Below are positions 39,099-47,806 of a DNA stretch of 64,000 nt, one piece after another. The notes below the pieces were generated by a model. The model was not told the origin of the DNA. It did no database searches and saw only the letters and a program-made list of their open reading frames with translations. The position numbers and the translations under genes are program-made. The first letter of the stretch is position 1. Each line of letters starts with the position of its first letter. The stretch is from Nematostella vectensis (taxonomy: Eukaryota; Cnidaria; Anthozoa; Actiniaria; Edwardsiidae): assembly GCF_932526225.1 (NCBI RefSeq), contig NC_064038.1, positions 16,977,075-17,041,074 on the forward strand, given 5' to 3'.

Positions 39099-39229
39099 GT
39101 GAGCTCAAGTAGTAAAGGTAACACCGCATAAACTCAAAACATCTCTACAAATGTAATTGAAGTAAATTTGTTTATATTATGCTTATGTTTTTTTGTTTAT
39201 GTATTATTTTCCTCTTTCTTTCTTTGTAG
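39099..39229 (+). other. Short intron of 131 bp (phase 2)
   Basis: GTGAGC at the 5' end, and a long pyrimidine tract CCTCTTTCTTTCTTTGTAG at the 3' end. Splicing joins AG to A to complete an arginine codon and keeps the frame open until a stop 10 codons later. Confidence 0.66.
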
Positions 39230-39263
39230 AGCTGTTCCATCATGGCGACAAGGCTTGTCATGA
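39230..39263 (+). CDS. Terminal coding exon; stop lies in the first unit of a 45-bp minisatellite
   Basis: The exon starts after TTTCTTTGTAG. Its first base completes an Arg codon begun in the previous exon, followed by AVPSWRQGLS and a TGA at 39261-39263. The TCATGA that makes the last codon and stop is also the start of the tandem repeat that fills the next 390 bp. The coding end and the repeat seed therefore coincide. The three exons together give 82 residues and the C-terminus of the protein. Earlier exons must lie left of the window, beyond the satellite, if the gene is intact. Confidence 0.66.
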
Positions 39264-39652
39264 GACATCTTCACCTCCCTGTCGCGGTACTGGTATCTCA
39301 GATCATGAGACATCTTCACCTCCCTGTCGCGGTACTGGTATCTCAGATCATGAGACATCTTCACCTCCCTGTCGCGGTACTGGTATCTCAGATCATGAGA
39401 CATCTTCACCTCACTGGCGCGGTACTGGTATCTTATATCATGAGACATCTTCACCTCCCTGTCGCGGTACTGGTATCTCAGATCATTAGACATCTTCACC
39501 TCCCTGGCGCGGTACTGGTATCTTAGATCATGAGATACCTTCACCTCACTGGCGCGGTACTGTTATCTCAGATTATGAAACATCTTCAGCTCCCCTGTCG
39601 CGGTACTGGTATCTCAGATCATGAGACATCTTCAGCTCCCTTGAGCGGTACT
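39259..39652. repeat. 45-bp minisatellite in the probable 3' UTR (about 8.7 units)
   Basis: CATGAGACATCTTCACCTCC recurs every 45 bp, followed by a CTGTCGCGGTACTGGTATCT segment. Later units carry CACTGGCGCGG, CCTGGCGCGG or CAGCTCCC variants. Since 45 is a multiple of 3, several frames stay open on both strands (15-residue periods). These frames are by-products. The first unit supplies the stop codon of the spliced gene. Confidence 0.92.
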
Positions 39653-39917
39653 CCGGTAGGCTGAAGGGGCCTCAGAAGATAGAATCGCTGTCACATGCGA
39701 CATTAGTTGAGATACAGACTCATACAGACAACATAGTCATAAATTGAAGGTCTATAATTTATTGCCAGCCATCTGTTATCCAAAGTATTGCCAGCCATCT
39801 GTTATCCAAAGTGGATTCAAAACAAATAGACTCAGCTTCAGTACAATGCATTCATAGATATCGAGGTCAATACATTCTGTGTAAACGTGAGCTACTGGGT
39901 CTAGTTTTTAATGCGTT
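39653..39917. repeat. Unique sequence with a 26-bp tandem doublet
   Basis: Most of this stretch is unique and may be 3' UTR or downstream flank. I see no AATAAA signal. TATTGCCAGCCATCTGTTAT plus CCAAAG occurs at 39760-39785 and again directly at 39786-39811. Nothing else is recognisable. Confidence 0.7.
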
Positions 39918-41429
39918 ATACACTGGGTACAGGCCATATGTAAGTGATACACTGGGTAGAGACCATATGAATGTGATACACTGGGTAGAGACCATATGAA
40001 TGTGATACACTGGGTAGAGACCATATGAATGTGATACACTGGGTACAGGCCATATGAATGTGATACACTGGGTACAGGCCATATGAATGTGATACACTGG
40101 GTACAGGCCATATGAATGTGATACACTGGGTACAGGCCATATGAATGTGATACACTGGGTACAGGCCATATGAATGTGATACACTGGGTACAGGCCATAT
40201 GAATGTGATACACTGGGTACAGGCCATATGAATGTGATACACTGGGTACAGGCCATATGAATGTGATACACTGGGAACAGGCCATATGAATGTGATACAC
40301 TGGGAACAGGCCATATGAATGTGATACACTGGGAACAGACCATATGAATGTGATACACTGGGAACAGGCCATATGAATGTGATACACTGGGAACAGGCCA
40401 TATGAATGTGATACACTGGGAACAGGCCATATGAATGTGATACACTGGGAACAGGCCATATGAATGTAATACACTGGGAACAGGCCATATGAATGTAATA
40501 CACTGGGAACAGGCCATATGAATGTAATACACTGGGAACAGGCCATATGAATGTAATACACTGGGTAGAGACCATATGAATGTAATACACTGGGTAGAGA
40601 CCATATGAATGTGATACACTGGGTAGAGACCATATGAATGTGATACACTGGGTAGAGACCATATGAATGTGATACACTGGGTAGAGACCATATGAATGTG
40701 ATACACTGGGTAGAGACCATATGAATGTGATACACTGGGTAGAGACCATATGAATGTGATACACTGGGTAGAGACCATATGAATGTGATACACTGGGTAG
40801 AGACCATATGAATGTAATACACTGGGAACAGGCCATATGAATGTGATACACTGGGTAGAGACCATATGAATGTGATACACTGGGTTGAGACCATATGAAT
40901 GTGATACACTGGGTAGAGACCATATGAATGTGATACACTGGGTAGAGACCATATGAATGTGATACACTGGGTAGAGACCATATGAATGTGATACACTGCG
41001 TAGAGACCATATGAATGTAATACACTGGGTAGAGACCATATGAATGTAATACACTGGGAACAGGCCATATGAATGTGATACACTGGGAACAGGCCATATG
41101 AATGTGATACACTGGGAACAGGCCATATGAATGTGATACACTGGGTAGAGACCATATGAATGTGATACACTGGGTAGAGACCATATGAATGTGATACACT
41201 GGGTAGAGACCATATGAATGTAATACACTGGGAACAGGCCATATGAATGTGATACACTGGGTAGAGACCATATGAATGTGATACACTGGGTAGAGACCAT
41301 ATGAATGTGATACACTGGGTACAGGCCATATGAATGTGATACACTGGGAACAGGCCATATGAATGTGATACACTGGGTACAGACCATATGAATGTGATAC
41401 ACTGGGTAGAGACTATATGAATGTGATAC
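39918..41429. repeat. 29-bp minisatellite (about 52 units) embedded in a gypsy RT frame
   Basis: ATGAATGTGATACACTGGG recurs every 29 bp, followed by one of three main endings: TACAGGCCAT, AACAGGCCAT or TAGAGACCAT. The variants are grouped in blocks, as expected from local unit duplication: TACAGG mainly 40030-40270, AACAGG mainly 40270-40560, TAGAGA mainly 40560-41040, then a mixture. On the minus strand the unit has no stop in any frame. The retroelement frame therefore reads through all 52 units with a 29-residue (87-bp) period, producing a 580-codon hybrid frame. The repeat begins exactly where the RT-conserved stretch ends (DPEKV at about 41440). Confidence 0.95.
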
Positions 41430-41431
41430 CT

Positions 41432-42283
41432 TTTCAGGGTCAGGTTCGATTCCCTCTGCAGACACTATATGACCTAGACATCTAAAACGTGTCTGAAAGA
41501 GTTTACATTTGGATGGTTTCAATTTTAGACCACACTTCATGAGTCGAGTCAAAACTTCCTCGAGACGTACCATCATTTCATCGAAATTCCTCGCAAAAAC
41601 AATGACCATCCATATAGACGACGCATGTATTATAATTGAGATCTCGCAGACAATGTTCCATCAGCCGTTGAAACGTGGCCGGTGCATTTGTGAGTCCAAA
41701 CGGCATTCGAGTAAACTCGAAAAGTCCGAACGGTGTTGTAATGGCGGTCTTTGGTTGATCTTTCTCGGAAATGCAAACTTGTAGATAGCCACTTTGTAGA
41801 TCGAGAGTACAAAATAGCTTAGATCCCCCCAAGGACTGAAGGGTATCCACGACTCTGGGGATAGCATAGGAATCTTTGGTCGTTTTACTGTTCAGTCTTC
41901 GGAAATCTACGCATATTCTTAAGGAGTTGTCTTTTTTGCGGACGAGAACTACTGGGGAAGCGAACGGACTTTTTGACTCTTATGACACCTGAGTTAAGCA
42001 TATCATTAAGCGCATTTTTGAATTCCTCAAGTTGTCCAGGTGGAACACGCCTAGTTGTCTCTTTAAAAGGACCATCATCAGAAAGATTGATCTCATGTTC
42101 AATGACGCCGGTGCAGCCCAGATCTTGCGCATCTTTAACGAAAGCTCCTTGCATGCGATTCAACATGATATTTACTCTCTCCTTTTGGTCAGAGTTCAGT
42201 TGGACGCCACTTAAATAAAACAGCCCGTGAAAACTACTTTTATCAATGTCCCCAATACTACCCCTATCAGGTTCGATGATTGG
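41432..42283 (-). pseudogene. Partial reverse transcriptase of the gypsy element (broken)
   Basis: From 42283 downward the frame is open and conserved (for example a PPGQLEEF stretch and NSGVIR near 42010). A one-base shift near 41990 moves to another frame that carries the fingers and palm motifs, including LRICVDFRRLNS, LDLQSGYLQV and FTRMPFGLTNAPATFQRLM. At about 41600 the catalytic box reads YMDG and the frame changes again; the continuing text (VIVFARNFDEM, LKPSKCKLF, LGHIVSAEGIEPDPEK) is in the next frame. The net change at the catalytic site is a small deletion removing part of the second Asp codon. The frame then enters the 29-bp minisatellite. RNase H is absent. No active product is possible. 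Confidence 0.85.
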
Positions 42284-43183
42284 TTAGTGTATAGCAGAAG
42301 CTAATGAAATGCACGCTAATTTCGTTCTCCCTTTGATAACAACCGGCTTATCAGATATGTTCGTGACTTCGACTGGGATTTTACATTTTCCACCATTTCC
42401 GCGAAGCGAGATAAGACTAGTTGTAACAGTAAGATCTGGATGAAGATTATTATCTCCGGCAGTCTCTAAGATAGCCAAACTGTCCCCTCCAGGGTAGGAC
42501 TGGGTTAAACCCCATACCACCGTACGCTGATGGACACCAATAACAATATCATGACGGAGCGTGGATTTAACTTCTACTTTTCCGTTGCTTTGCTTAGTAT
42601 TGAAATGTTCCCTTTTGTGGAGCGATGCATAAGCCCTTCTCCATGCAGTCGAGATTTGTACCCTTTGAACAAACTGAACTCCATGCTTTTCCTTACATCG
42701 TACATGAAATGCCTTTGCAATGTTCGTTCCAATAACTGCGGGCACGCGCTTGTTGTAGTCATTGTCTGGTACCACCAATAATAAAGCACATTCCTCCAAA
42801 TGAACACCTGTCTCTTCTTCCGGAAAGGAAACTTCAACCTCTATATATCCTATGTATGGGACTTGCTCCCCCCCAGCCCCAACGAGTTTGATCAAATTGT
42901 CAACAGAGTTCAACGGACAGTTCTTTAAATGTTTCTCATAAAATGATTGGGATATAGATGAAATTTGACTCCCAGTGTCCAAAAGTGCCAGACATGGACT
43001 CCCATTAACAAATGTAATACACTTATTTGCATCACCAATCAAAGACTTTAAAACGGTTATCATGTGGGGCTGGTAGTTTACTGCCTTTGGTTGCCCCTCC
43101 ACAAAGGCACCTTCCTGTTTCCCGAATATGGAATGTTTGTACAATTTCTCTGTATGTGACCGGGTTCCCCACAGGGATAACAT
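42284..43183 (-). pseudogene. Gypsy protease region (retropepsin-like), ended by an in-frame TAA
   Basis: A 299-codon frame on the minus strand overlaps the end of the zinc-knuckle frame, in a different phase. It contains CLALLDTGSQISSIS, the active-site DTG with its hydrophobic and serine context, about 65-80 residues in. A second half holds a VPAVIGTN stretch, as in protease flap/C-terminal regions of gypsy polyproteins. It ends with a TAA at 42286-42284, after which the same frame stays open into RT, so this stop interrupts pol rather than ending a gene. The phase change from the zinc knuckle could be a natural gag-pol frameshift or decay; I cannot tell which. Confidence 0.82.
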
Positions 43184-43443
43184 GCCGGTAAATATTCACG
43201 GGGTACCTGTGGTGACTCTGGCACAGGAGACTGGGGGGAGGACCCACCCAATGTTCTCGTCCTAGGCAAGGCAGAGCCCTGTGGTGAAAACATCTGGTTG
43301 GAATGTTGAGAGGGCCAGTACTGGTAAGATTGCTGATACTGATATGGGTGTGGTTGCCCCAAATGAAAGCCTTGGGCTCCCTGTGGTTGGGGATAAAAGG
43401 TGGCTGGGGGTGGGTTCCATGAATAATTGGGTGGTGTTGTTTG
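43078..43443 (-). pseudogene. Gypsy nucleocapsid segment with one CCHC zinc knuckle
   Basis: It is in frame with the gag segment upstream but separated from it by a TAA at 43446-43444. A Pro/Gln/Tyr-rich linker leads to CYPCGEPGHIQRNC, matching CX2CX4HX4C, near 43190-43150. The frame stops at 43078, after overlapping the start of the protease frame by about 105 bp. Confidence 0.82.
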
Positions 43444-44435
43444 TTAAACCTGGCTTTTCATGCCTGAGGTGACCTTGAGCTGGGACTGTTCAAAGTGGGA
43501 CCCCTGTGGTTTCATAATATCCCTCACCTCCCTGGTCACTGCGGCAACAATTTCGGGGAGCCATGCGGGAGCCTGTTTTTTTGCAGCAGAAGTCTGAGCT
43601 TGTTTACAACTGGCGCTGGTATGTGTGGGATGGCTAACTCTGTACTCCCTTTCCCCATAACGGGCAGCCTCAATCGATTCGCTAAATGACTTGCATTGAT
43701 CTTTCTTATGTCTCGCTTTGTCCCTTATTCCGAACAACAGACCCTCCCAAAATATTAAGCTTAGGTGTTTGCTTAGGGCGTCATCGTCCTTGAACAGTTC
43801 TGCCCCTTGTTCCTTGGCTTTACGTGATTGGGTATCAAGTCGGGATGCGAACGCCGATACTTCTTCATGCTCCCCTTGCTTGAACATATAAGCTTGTGAA
43901 ATTAGTTCGTCCCCATGCACGGAACCACGAACCCATAAAATTGGTCTAGGCTGTCTAGAATCGAATCTAGTGTTGCCTCAGGCCCAAAACCCACTATTTT
44001 GTTCTTTGCCTCTCCTTGAAGAGATTTCCTTATCTGCTCGGCTATTAATTCATTAGAATATATGGCCTCCTTTCGTGCACTTTCAACTTCGTACCTCCAT
44101 TCTCGGTACGACACCCCTTTATCGGTCTGCACAAAGCCAAAGAACTGTGAGAACTGTGGTTTCGAAAAATATTGCATCGTGGTGGTAGGTGCAACAGTTT
44201 TTGGTTCTTCCTTGATTATTATCACCTTTGAGCCTGTTACTTTGGCTTTGCACGAGTGGGCTAGAAAAGCCCCAATTTTTACAAACTCCCCTTTCCATAA
44301 CTCTAAACCACAGTTATACTTAGCTGTATACTTCTCCACCAGGGATTCGATAGTGATTTCTTCGGTCTCTGCCCCAAGGAGACTTACAACTCGATCGCGC
44401 TCGATTTTCATCTTTTCTTCTTCGGTAATCTCCAT
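43444..44435 (-). pseudogene. Gypsy gag (capsid region), frameshifted
   Basis: It starts with ATG at 44435, only 16 bp after the primer binding site, in a frame opening MEITEEEKMKIERDR. The middle part (FFGFV, SYREWRYEVESARKEAIY, IRKSLQGEAKNKIVGFGPEA, ILDSLDQFYG) has the Trp-containing helix and the SLxGxA motif seen in Ty3/gypsy and PNMA-type capsids. Near 43910 a one-base-type shift moves the homologous text (SQAYMFKQGEHEEVSAFASR) to another frame, which continues to a TAA at 43444. The function in an intact relative would be capsid assembly. This copy cannot make a full Gag. Confidence 0.82.
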
Positions 44436-44450
44436 AATTTAACTCCACGA

Positions 44451-44468
44451 GCCCCACGTTGGGTGCCA
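44451..44468 (-). other. Primer binding site of the gypsy element
   Basis: On the minus strand, TGGCACCCAACGTGGGGC begins 3 nt after the LTR's terminal CA. A TGG start at this spot is the mark of a tRNA-primed minus-strand PBS. I cannot name the tRNA with confidence. Confidence 0.72.
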
Positions 44469-44471
44469 AAA

Positions 44472-44694
44472 TGTAGCAGGGGATATCGGGGACTATTTCC
44501 TAAGGTTTCCGAGCGGAGAAAGATTACTTTAACACACAATTTCGACGAGATTTTGCGCTGTGTAATTATCAACACGCTCGATCGCCATTACATAACTGAA
44601 CATGTCCTGACAAAGGTGCCTGACTCCGGTCCAGGCAGGCTACATGAACGCCTAGGACTTTTCTTAACAAGTGACCGGAAATCGCGCTCTGACA
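44472..44694 (-). repeat. 5' LTR of the gypsy element (about 223 bp)
   Basis: Read on the minus strand, it begins TGTCAGAGCGCGATTTCC and ends CCCCTGCTACA. The TG...CA ends and the adjacent PBS define it. The partner LTR is not in the window, so the outer boundary at 44694 rests on the TG alone and the target duplication cannot be checked. Confidence 0.65.
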
Positions 44695-44794
44695 TAAGCT
44701 AAGTATATAGTTATAAAAGAGGCGGATAAGGGGTCTGGGGTAGTGGTCATGGGTAAGGATAAGTATATTCAAGAGGCACTAAGACAAGGAGGTA

Positions 44795-45316
44795 TATAAG
44801 GAAACCAAGGATCTCACGCAGTATATTACGGAGCTAGTAAATAGAAGGGTACGTAAGTTGTCTGCTGATGGATTTATAGATGATAAGACTCTAGATTATC
44901 TTATCATCAATGGTAAGCCTAGGGCAGGTCGATTTTATCTCCTTCCTAAAATACATAAGAAGGGTAACCCAGGTAGGCCAGTTATATCGGGGTGTAATAC
45001 TTGCACTGAAAAGATATCTGAGTTTTTAGATTATCATATTAAGGATTTGGTGCCATACCATCCCATTTTAAGGATACTAAACATTTTCTTAATATAGTGA
45101 GGGATATGGGAACTTTACCTCAGGGGGCTATCTTAGTCACAGCAGATGTGGTTGGGCTTTACCCCCACATACCCCATGATGAGGGGTGGAGGCTCTTAAA
45201 GCCGCTTTGGACAAACGTGGTAAGTTAACAGGTAATTATATTCCTACTGAGGACCTTGTGGACTTAGCTCGCATTGTCCTGGAGAATAATAACTTAGTAC
45301 GGCTATAAGTACTAGA
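44795..45316 (+). pseudogene. N-terminal RT part of the Penelope-like element, in pieces
   Basis: One frame gives VYKETKDLTQYITEL, RKLSADGFIDDK and FYLLPKIHKKGNPGRPVISG (about 44795-45060), the conserved PLE RT region before the first catalytic Asp. A shift near 45070-45080 leads to text with GAILVTADVVGLYPHIPHDEG (the first Asp, 45127-45188). A further shift then gives LARIVLENNNLV, ending in a stop at 45308. The segment normally found before TAISTRMAPSYA is missing. Reading of the next piece resumes in another frame at about 45299. Confidence 0.82.
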
Positions 45317-46609
45317 ATGGCACCATCATATGCTAATCTTTTTATGGCTAAAGTGGAAAAGGAAATCATAGACTCTTCTCCAGTTAAACCTTATTTATGG
45401 CGTAGGTATATCGATGACATTTTCATGATCTGGACTGAAGGTGAGGACGCTCTGAGAGAGTTTATGGCTCACATGAACTCTATACATAGAACTATAAAAT
45501 TTACGTTTGAGTGGTCTACTAGTCAGGTAAATTTTTTGGATGTTTCACTTACTCTTAGGGATGGGTTTATCTCTACAGATCTGTATAGTAAGCCTACTGA
45601 TAAGCATCAATATCTTTTTCATACGTCCTGTCATCCGTCTGCTTGTAAGAAAGGCATTCCTTTTGGGCAGGCACTACGTATTCGTAGGATATGTTCGGAA
45701 GACTCTTCTTTCGAAAAGAGGGTATTAGAGTTACAAGGTTATTTAGTTGAAAGGGGTTATGACAGCAGGTTTGTGGGGAGGGAAGTTGATTGGGTTAGAC
45801 GTATTCCTAGGGACGACACATTGAAAGACAGGCGTAAAGGTAAGAATGATCGTGTACCTTTTGTAGTCACTTTTCATCCAGCTTTACCTAATTTACCTGG
45901 TATTCTTCGTAATTTACAGCCAGTTCTAGAATCTTCTAGTAGATGTAGGGGTGCTATTGGTAGGGTACCTATGGTGGCTTATAGGAAACCTAGGAGTGAA
46001 AAGGATATGTTGGTGCACTCCTCTCTTAAAGAGGATAGTACTCGGGTTAGAGGTTGTGGTAAGTGTTGCGGTAAAAGGTGTAGGGTGTGTAACTTTCTTA
46101 AGACAGGGCGGGAGTTTCGCAGTACAGTTACTAATAAGAAATATGTCATTAATTTTGACTTGGACTGTAACTCCGATTTTGTTGTTTATCTAATTACTTG
46201 CTCTATGTGTAGCAAGCAATACGTAGGGTCTACTATCAATAGTTTTAGGAAGCGTTTTAATAATCATAAAAGTAGGTTAAATAAGCACCCTAGTTTACCG
46301 GTTAGTGAAAGAGTTAAGGATGAACTTATCTATCAACATTTTCATTGCGACAATCATTTAGGTCTTAATAATGTTATGGTACAACTTATAGATAAGTGTA
46401 ACTCTGAGGCTCAGCTTAGGGAAAGGGAAGGCCAGTGGGCTTATCGGCTCAAGTCTATCTACCCGCGGGGTCTTAATAGTGATGACTTTTTTTGTAGTAG
46501 GAACCCACGTAGAGATGTGTACATTCTTTTTATCCATAGCGCGCGATATTCTAGAAAATGCGCGTTTTTGTCAGTTGTAATGTTTTTGCGTCTCGCGCCA
46601 CTATTCTGA
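45317..46609 (+). pseudogene. RT palm/thumb and GIY-YIG endonuclease of the Penelope-like element
   Basis: A 430-codon open frame starting MAPSYANLFM, itself only an internal conserved motif of the RT. The YIDD box is at residues 31-34, followed by a SKPTDKHQYLFHTSCHP stretch (91-107) and FGQALRIRRICS (116-127). A Cys cluster (residues 247-258, CX2CCX3CX2C) links to the GIY-YIG domain: VVYLITC at 289-295, QYVGST at 301-306, then an Arg/His helix and a possible catalytic Glu near 371. Codon quality is good and this half is intact, but the N-terminal half is broken, so it is part of a dead copy. The nuclease nicks target DNA for primed reverse transcription in active relatives. Confidence 0.88.
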
Positions 46610-46710
46610 TGTAAATAAGCTTGTAACTAATCCCCTTCTTTAGTCTGCCCTGAAGAAGTCTTATTAAAGACGAAAATTTTGCAGAGTCGATTTCCAGTTT
46701 TTGGTGTTTT

Positions 46711-47169
46711 GGGAAATACAGGAGAATACAGGGAAATACTGGAGAATACAGGGAAATACAGGAAAATACAGGGGAATACAGGGAAATACAGGAGAATACA
46801 GGGAAATACAGGGGAATACAGGGAAATACTGGAGTAGAATCAAAAAGCCCAAACTGTCGCGATCTCGTACCAGAACAATTTATACAATACACCAAAAACT
46901 GGTGAAACTGGCAGAGTCGATTCCCAGTTTTTGGTGTATTGGGAAATACAGGAGAATACAGGGAAATACAGGAGAATACAAGGAAATACAGGAGAATACA
47001 GGGAAATACAGGAGAATACAGGGAAATACAAGAGAATACAGGGAAATACAGGAGGATACAGGGGGAAACCGGAGAATACAGGGTAATACACGAGAATACA
47101 GGGAAATACAGGGGAATACAGTGAAATACATGATAATACAAGGAAATACATGAGAATGCATGAAAATGA
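46711..47169. repeat. 20-bp minisatellite in two blocks
   Basis: GGAAATACAGGAGAATACAG, two related 10-bp halves, repeats at 46711-46835 and again at 46941-47169 with growing divergence toward the right. The minus strand is stop-free in all frames (20-residue period rich in Ser/Pro/Cys/Ile/Phe). The blocks are separated by about 105 bp whose last part, from 46912, repeats the sequence at 46681. The unit and its flank were thus duplicated together with an offset of 231 bp. Confidence 0.92.
46885..46941. repeat. 18-bp perfect inverted repeat with a 21-nt loop
   Basis: CAATACACCAAAAACTGG at 46885-46902 is the exact reverse complement of 46924-46941. The right arm is part of the duplicated flank of the 20-bp minisatellite, and a diverged copy of that arm lies at 46693. 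Any transcript could fold into a stable hairpin. The origin is probably an inverted duplication. Confidence 0.75.
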
Positions 47170-47201
47170 TACACTTTAATATGGTTACATGAAGTACTTA
47201 C

Positions 47202-47428
47202 CGAGAGATTGGGTATGACCGCTGCAAGGCCGCGGACTCGACCACAATCTACGTCCGTGGGAAATTGCTTCCCTTCGTTGATACGGTCGCTTTCACTCCA
47301 GAAAAACGCAAACTTCCAAACATCTAAGGAGTGGAACAAATATTTGAGAGACCCTATTACAGTCATTCACAGTTCATTGCTTAAATCAATGAATCTACAA
47401 TCTCTCTGAGTCCGCTGTCGAATTTCGC
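47202..47428 (-). CDS. Candidate minus-strand exon with a 55-codon open start
   Basis: The minus strand has a consensus donor GTAAGTAC starting at 47201 (exon ends CTCTCG at 47202). An ATG at 47366 opens exactly 55 codons up to this donor (phase 0): MTVIGSLKYLFHSLDVWKFA, then a stretch containing FFWSESDRINEG and CGRVRGLAAV. A 4-codon upstream frame (ATG at 47377) ends with a TGA overlapping this ATG. An acceptor-like CAGTTTGTTGTAG ends at 47429, giving a 227-bp exon. A second acceptor, TTTGTTCCACTCCTTAG, lies at about 47345. I do not recognise the peptide. It may be the first coding exon, or 5' UTR of a gene running left into the repeats. Confidence 0.33.
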
Positions 47429-47662
47429 CTACAACAAACTGGTTATCACACGGCGGAAGATCGATTACACTACCGATTCACAATATAGCGGTGAAAGAAA
47501 GTCTACAAAAGTCTTTACAAACAGCCTCAAATATAAGAAAGGATCCATGTCTTAAAGACGAAGAAATCGAAGACAATAAAGCAGCAAAAGTATGATTATT
47601 AATATTGGTCTCTCGCCGACTTGAAACGGATGAAACGGTACGTTTTCAAATCGTAAACTTAC

Positions 47663-47727
47663 CAAACAATTTTATCGCTTCTGATCGTAGTTTGTGGGCT
47701 ATTGTTCTGATTGAGTACTTTACTCAT
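47663..47727 (-). CDS. Candidate first exon of a minus-strand gene (21 codons plus 2 nt)
   Basis: ATG at 47727 opens MSKVLNQNNSPQTTIRSDKI, then Val and a split codon (TG), ending at a perfect donor GTAAGTTT starting at 47662. A TATA box (TATAAATA) lies about 80 bp upstream. Joining to the 47428 acceptor gives Trp and ten more codons before a TAG. Joining to the 47345 acceptor gives a stop at once. Either the downstream coding exon is elsewhere, or this is a short upstream frame in a leader exon. The donor and TATA box are the firm parts; the product is unknown. Confidence 0.33.
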
Positions 47728-47806
47728 TCGTTGATGTTCAGTTTAGTCTAAATTTAAACTGTAGTTTTCTTTTACTGTAACTATTATTTTGTAGAGTTAC
47801 TGTTTT

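Larger units (their letters stand above)
41430..44694 (-). mobile_element. Degenerate Ty3/gypsy-type LTR retrotransposon, 5' half
   Basis: On the minus strand, in order: LTR (44694-44472), primer binding site, gag, CCHC zinc knuckle, retropepsin-like protease and the first part of reverse transcriptase. RNase H, integrase and the 3' LTR are not in the window; the element stops being recognisable where the 29-bp minisatellite begins. The coding region carries at least a frameshift in gag, an in-frame TAA in gag, an in-frame TAA between protease and RT, and two frame changes in RT, so the copy is dead. The order protease then RT, with an LTR and PBS, fits Metaviridae-like elements. The class call is by motif only. 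Confidence 0.85.
44757..46680 (+). mobile_element. Degenerate Penelope-like element (RT plus GIY-YIG endonuclease)
   Basis: The recognisable protein text starts near 44757 and runs to 46609 in at least three frames. It has RT N-terminal motifs, the YIDD catalytic box, a Cys cluster and a C-terminal GIY-YIG nuclease, the domain order of endonuclease-bearing Penelope-like elements. After the coding part, CCTGAAGAAG with a small hairpin (GTCTT-ATTA-AAGAC at 46658-46671) resembles typical Penelope-like 3' ends. Small deletions near 44790 and 45070-45080 and a larger one near 45295 make this copy inactive. The 5' end lies within about 60 bp of the gypsy LTR. I found no hammerhead ribozyme core (CTGATGA...GAAA). 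Confidence 0.88.

Noticed and set aside
39193-39544. Overlapping frames of 94-115 codons on both strands
   Set aside because: They are by-products of the 45-bp repeat, whose length is a multiple of 3. The real coding frame stops at 39263.
39867-41609. A 580-codon minus-strand protein
   Set aside because: Only the first 80 or so residues are reverse transcriptase. The rest is 29-bp minisatellite translated through three frames.
44695-44860. Hammerhead ribozyme expected near the Penelope-like 5' end
   Set aside because: No CTGATGA core with a matching GAAA and cleavage stem is visible. The 5' end is probably truncated.
46701-47153. 150-codon plus-strand and about 100-codon minus-strand frames
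   Set aside because: These are translations of the 20-bp minisatellite with a 20-residue period.
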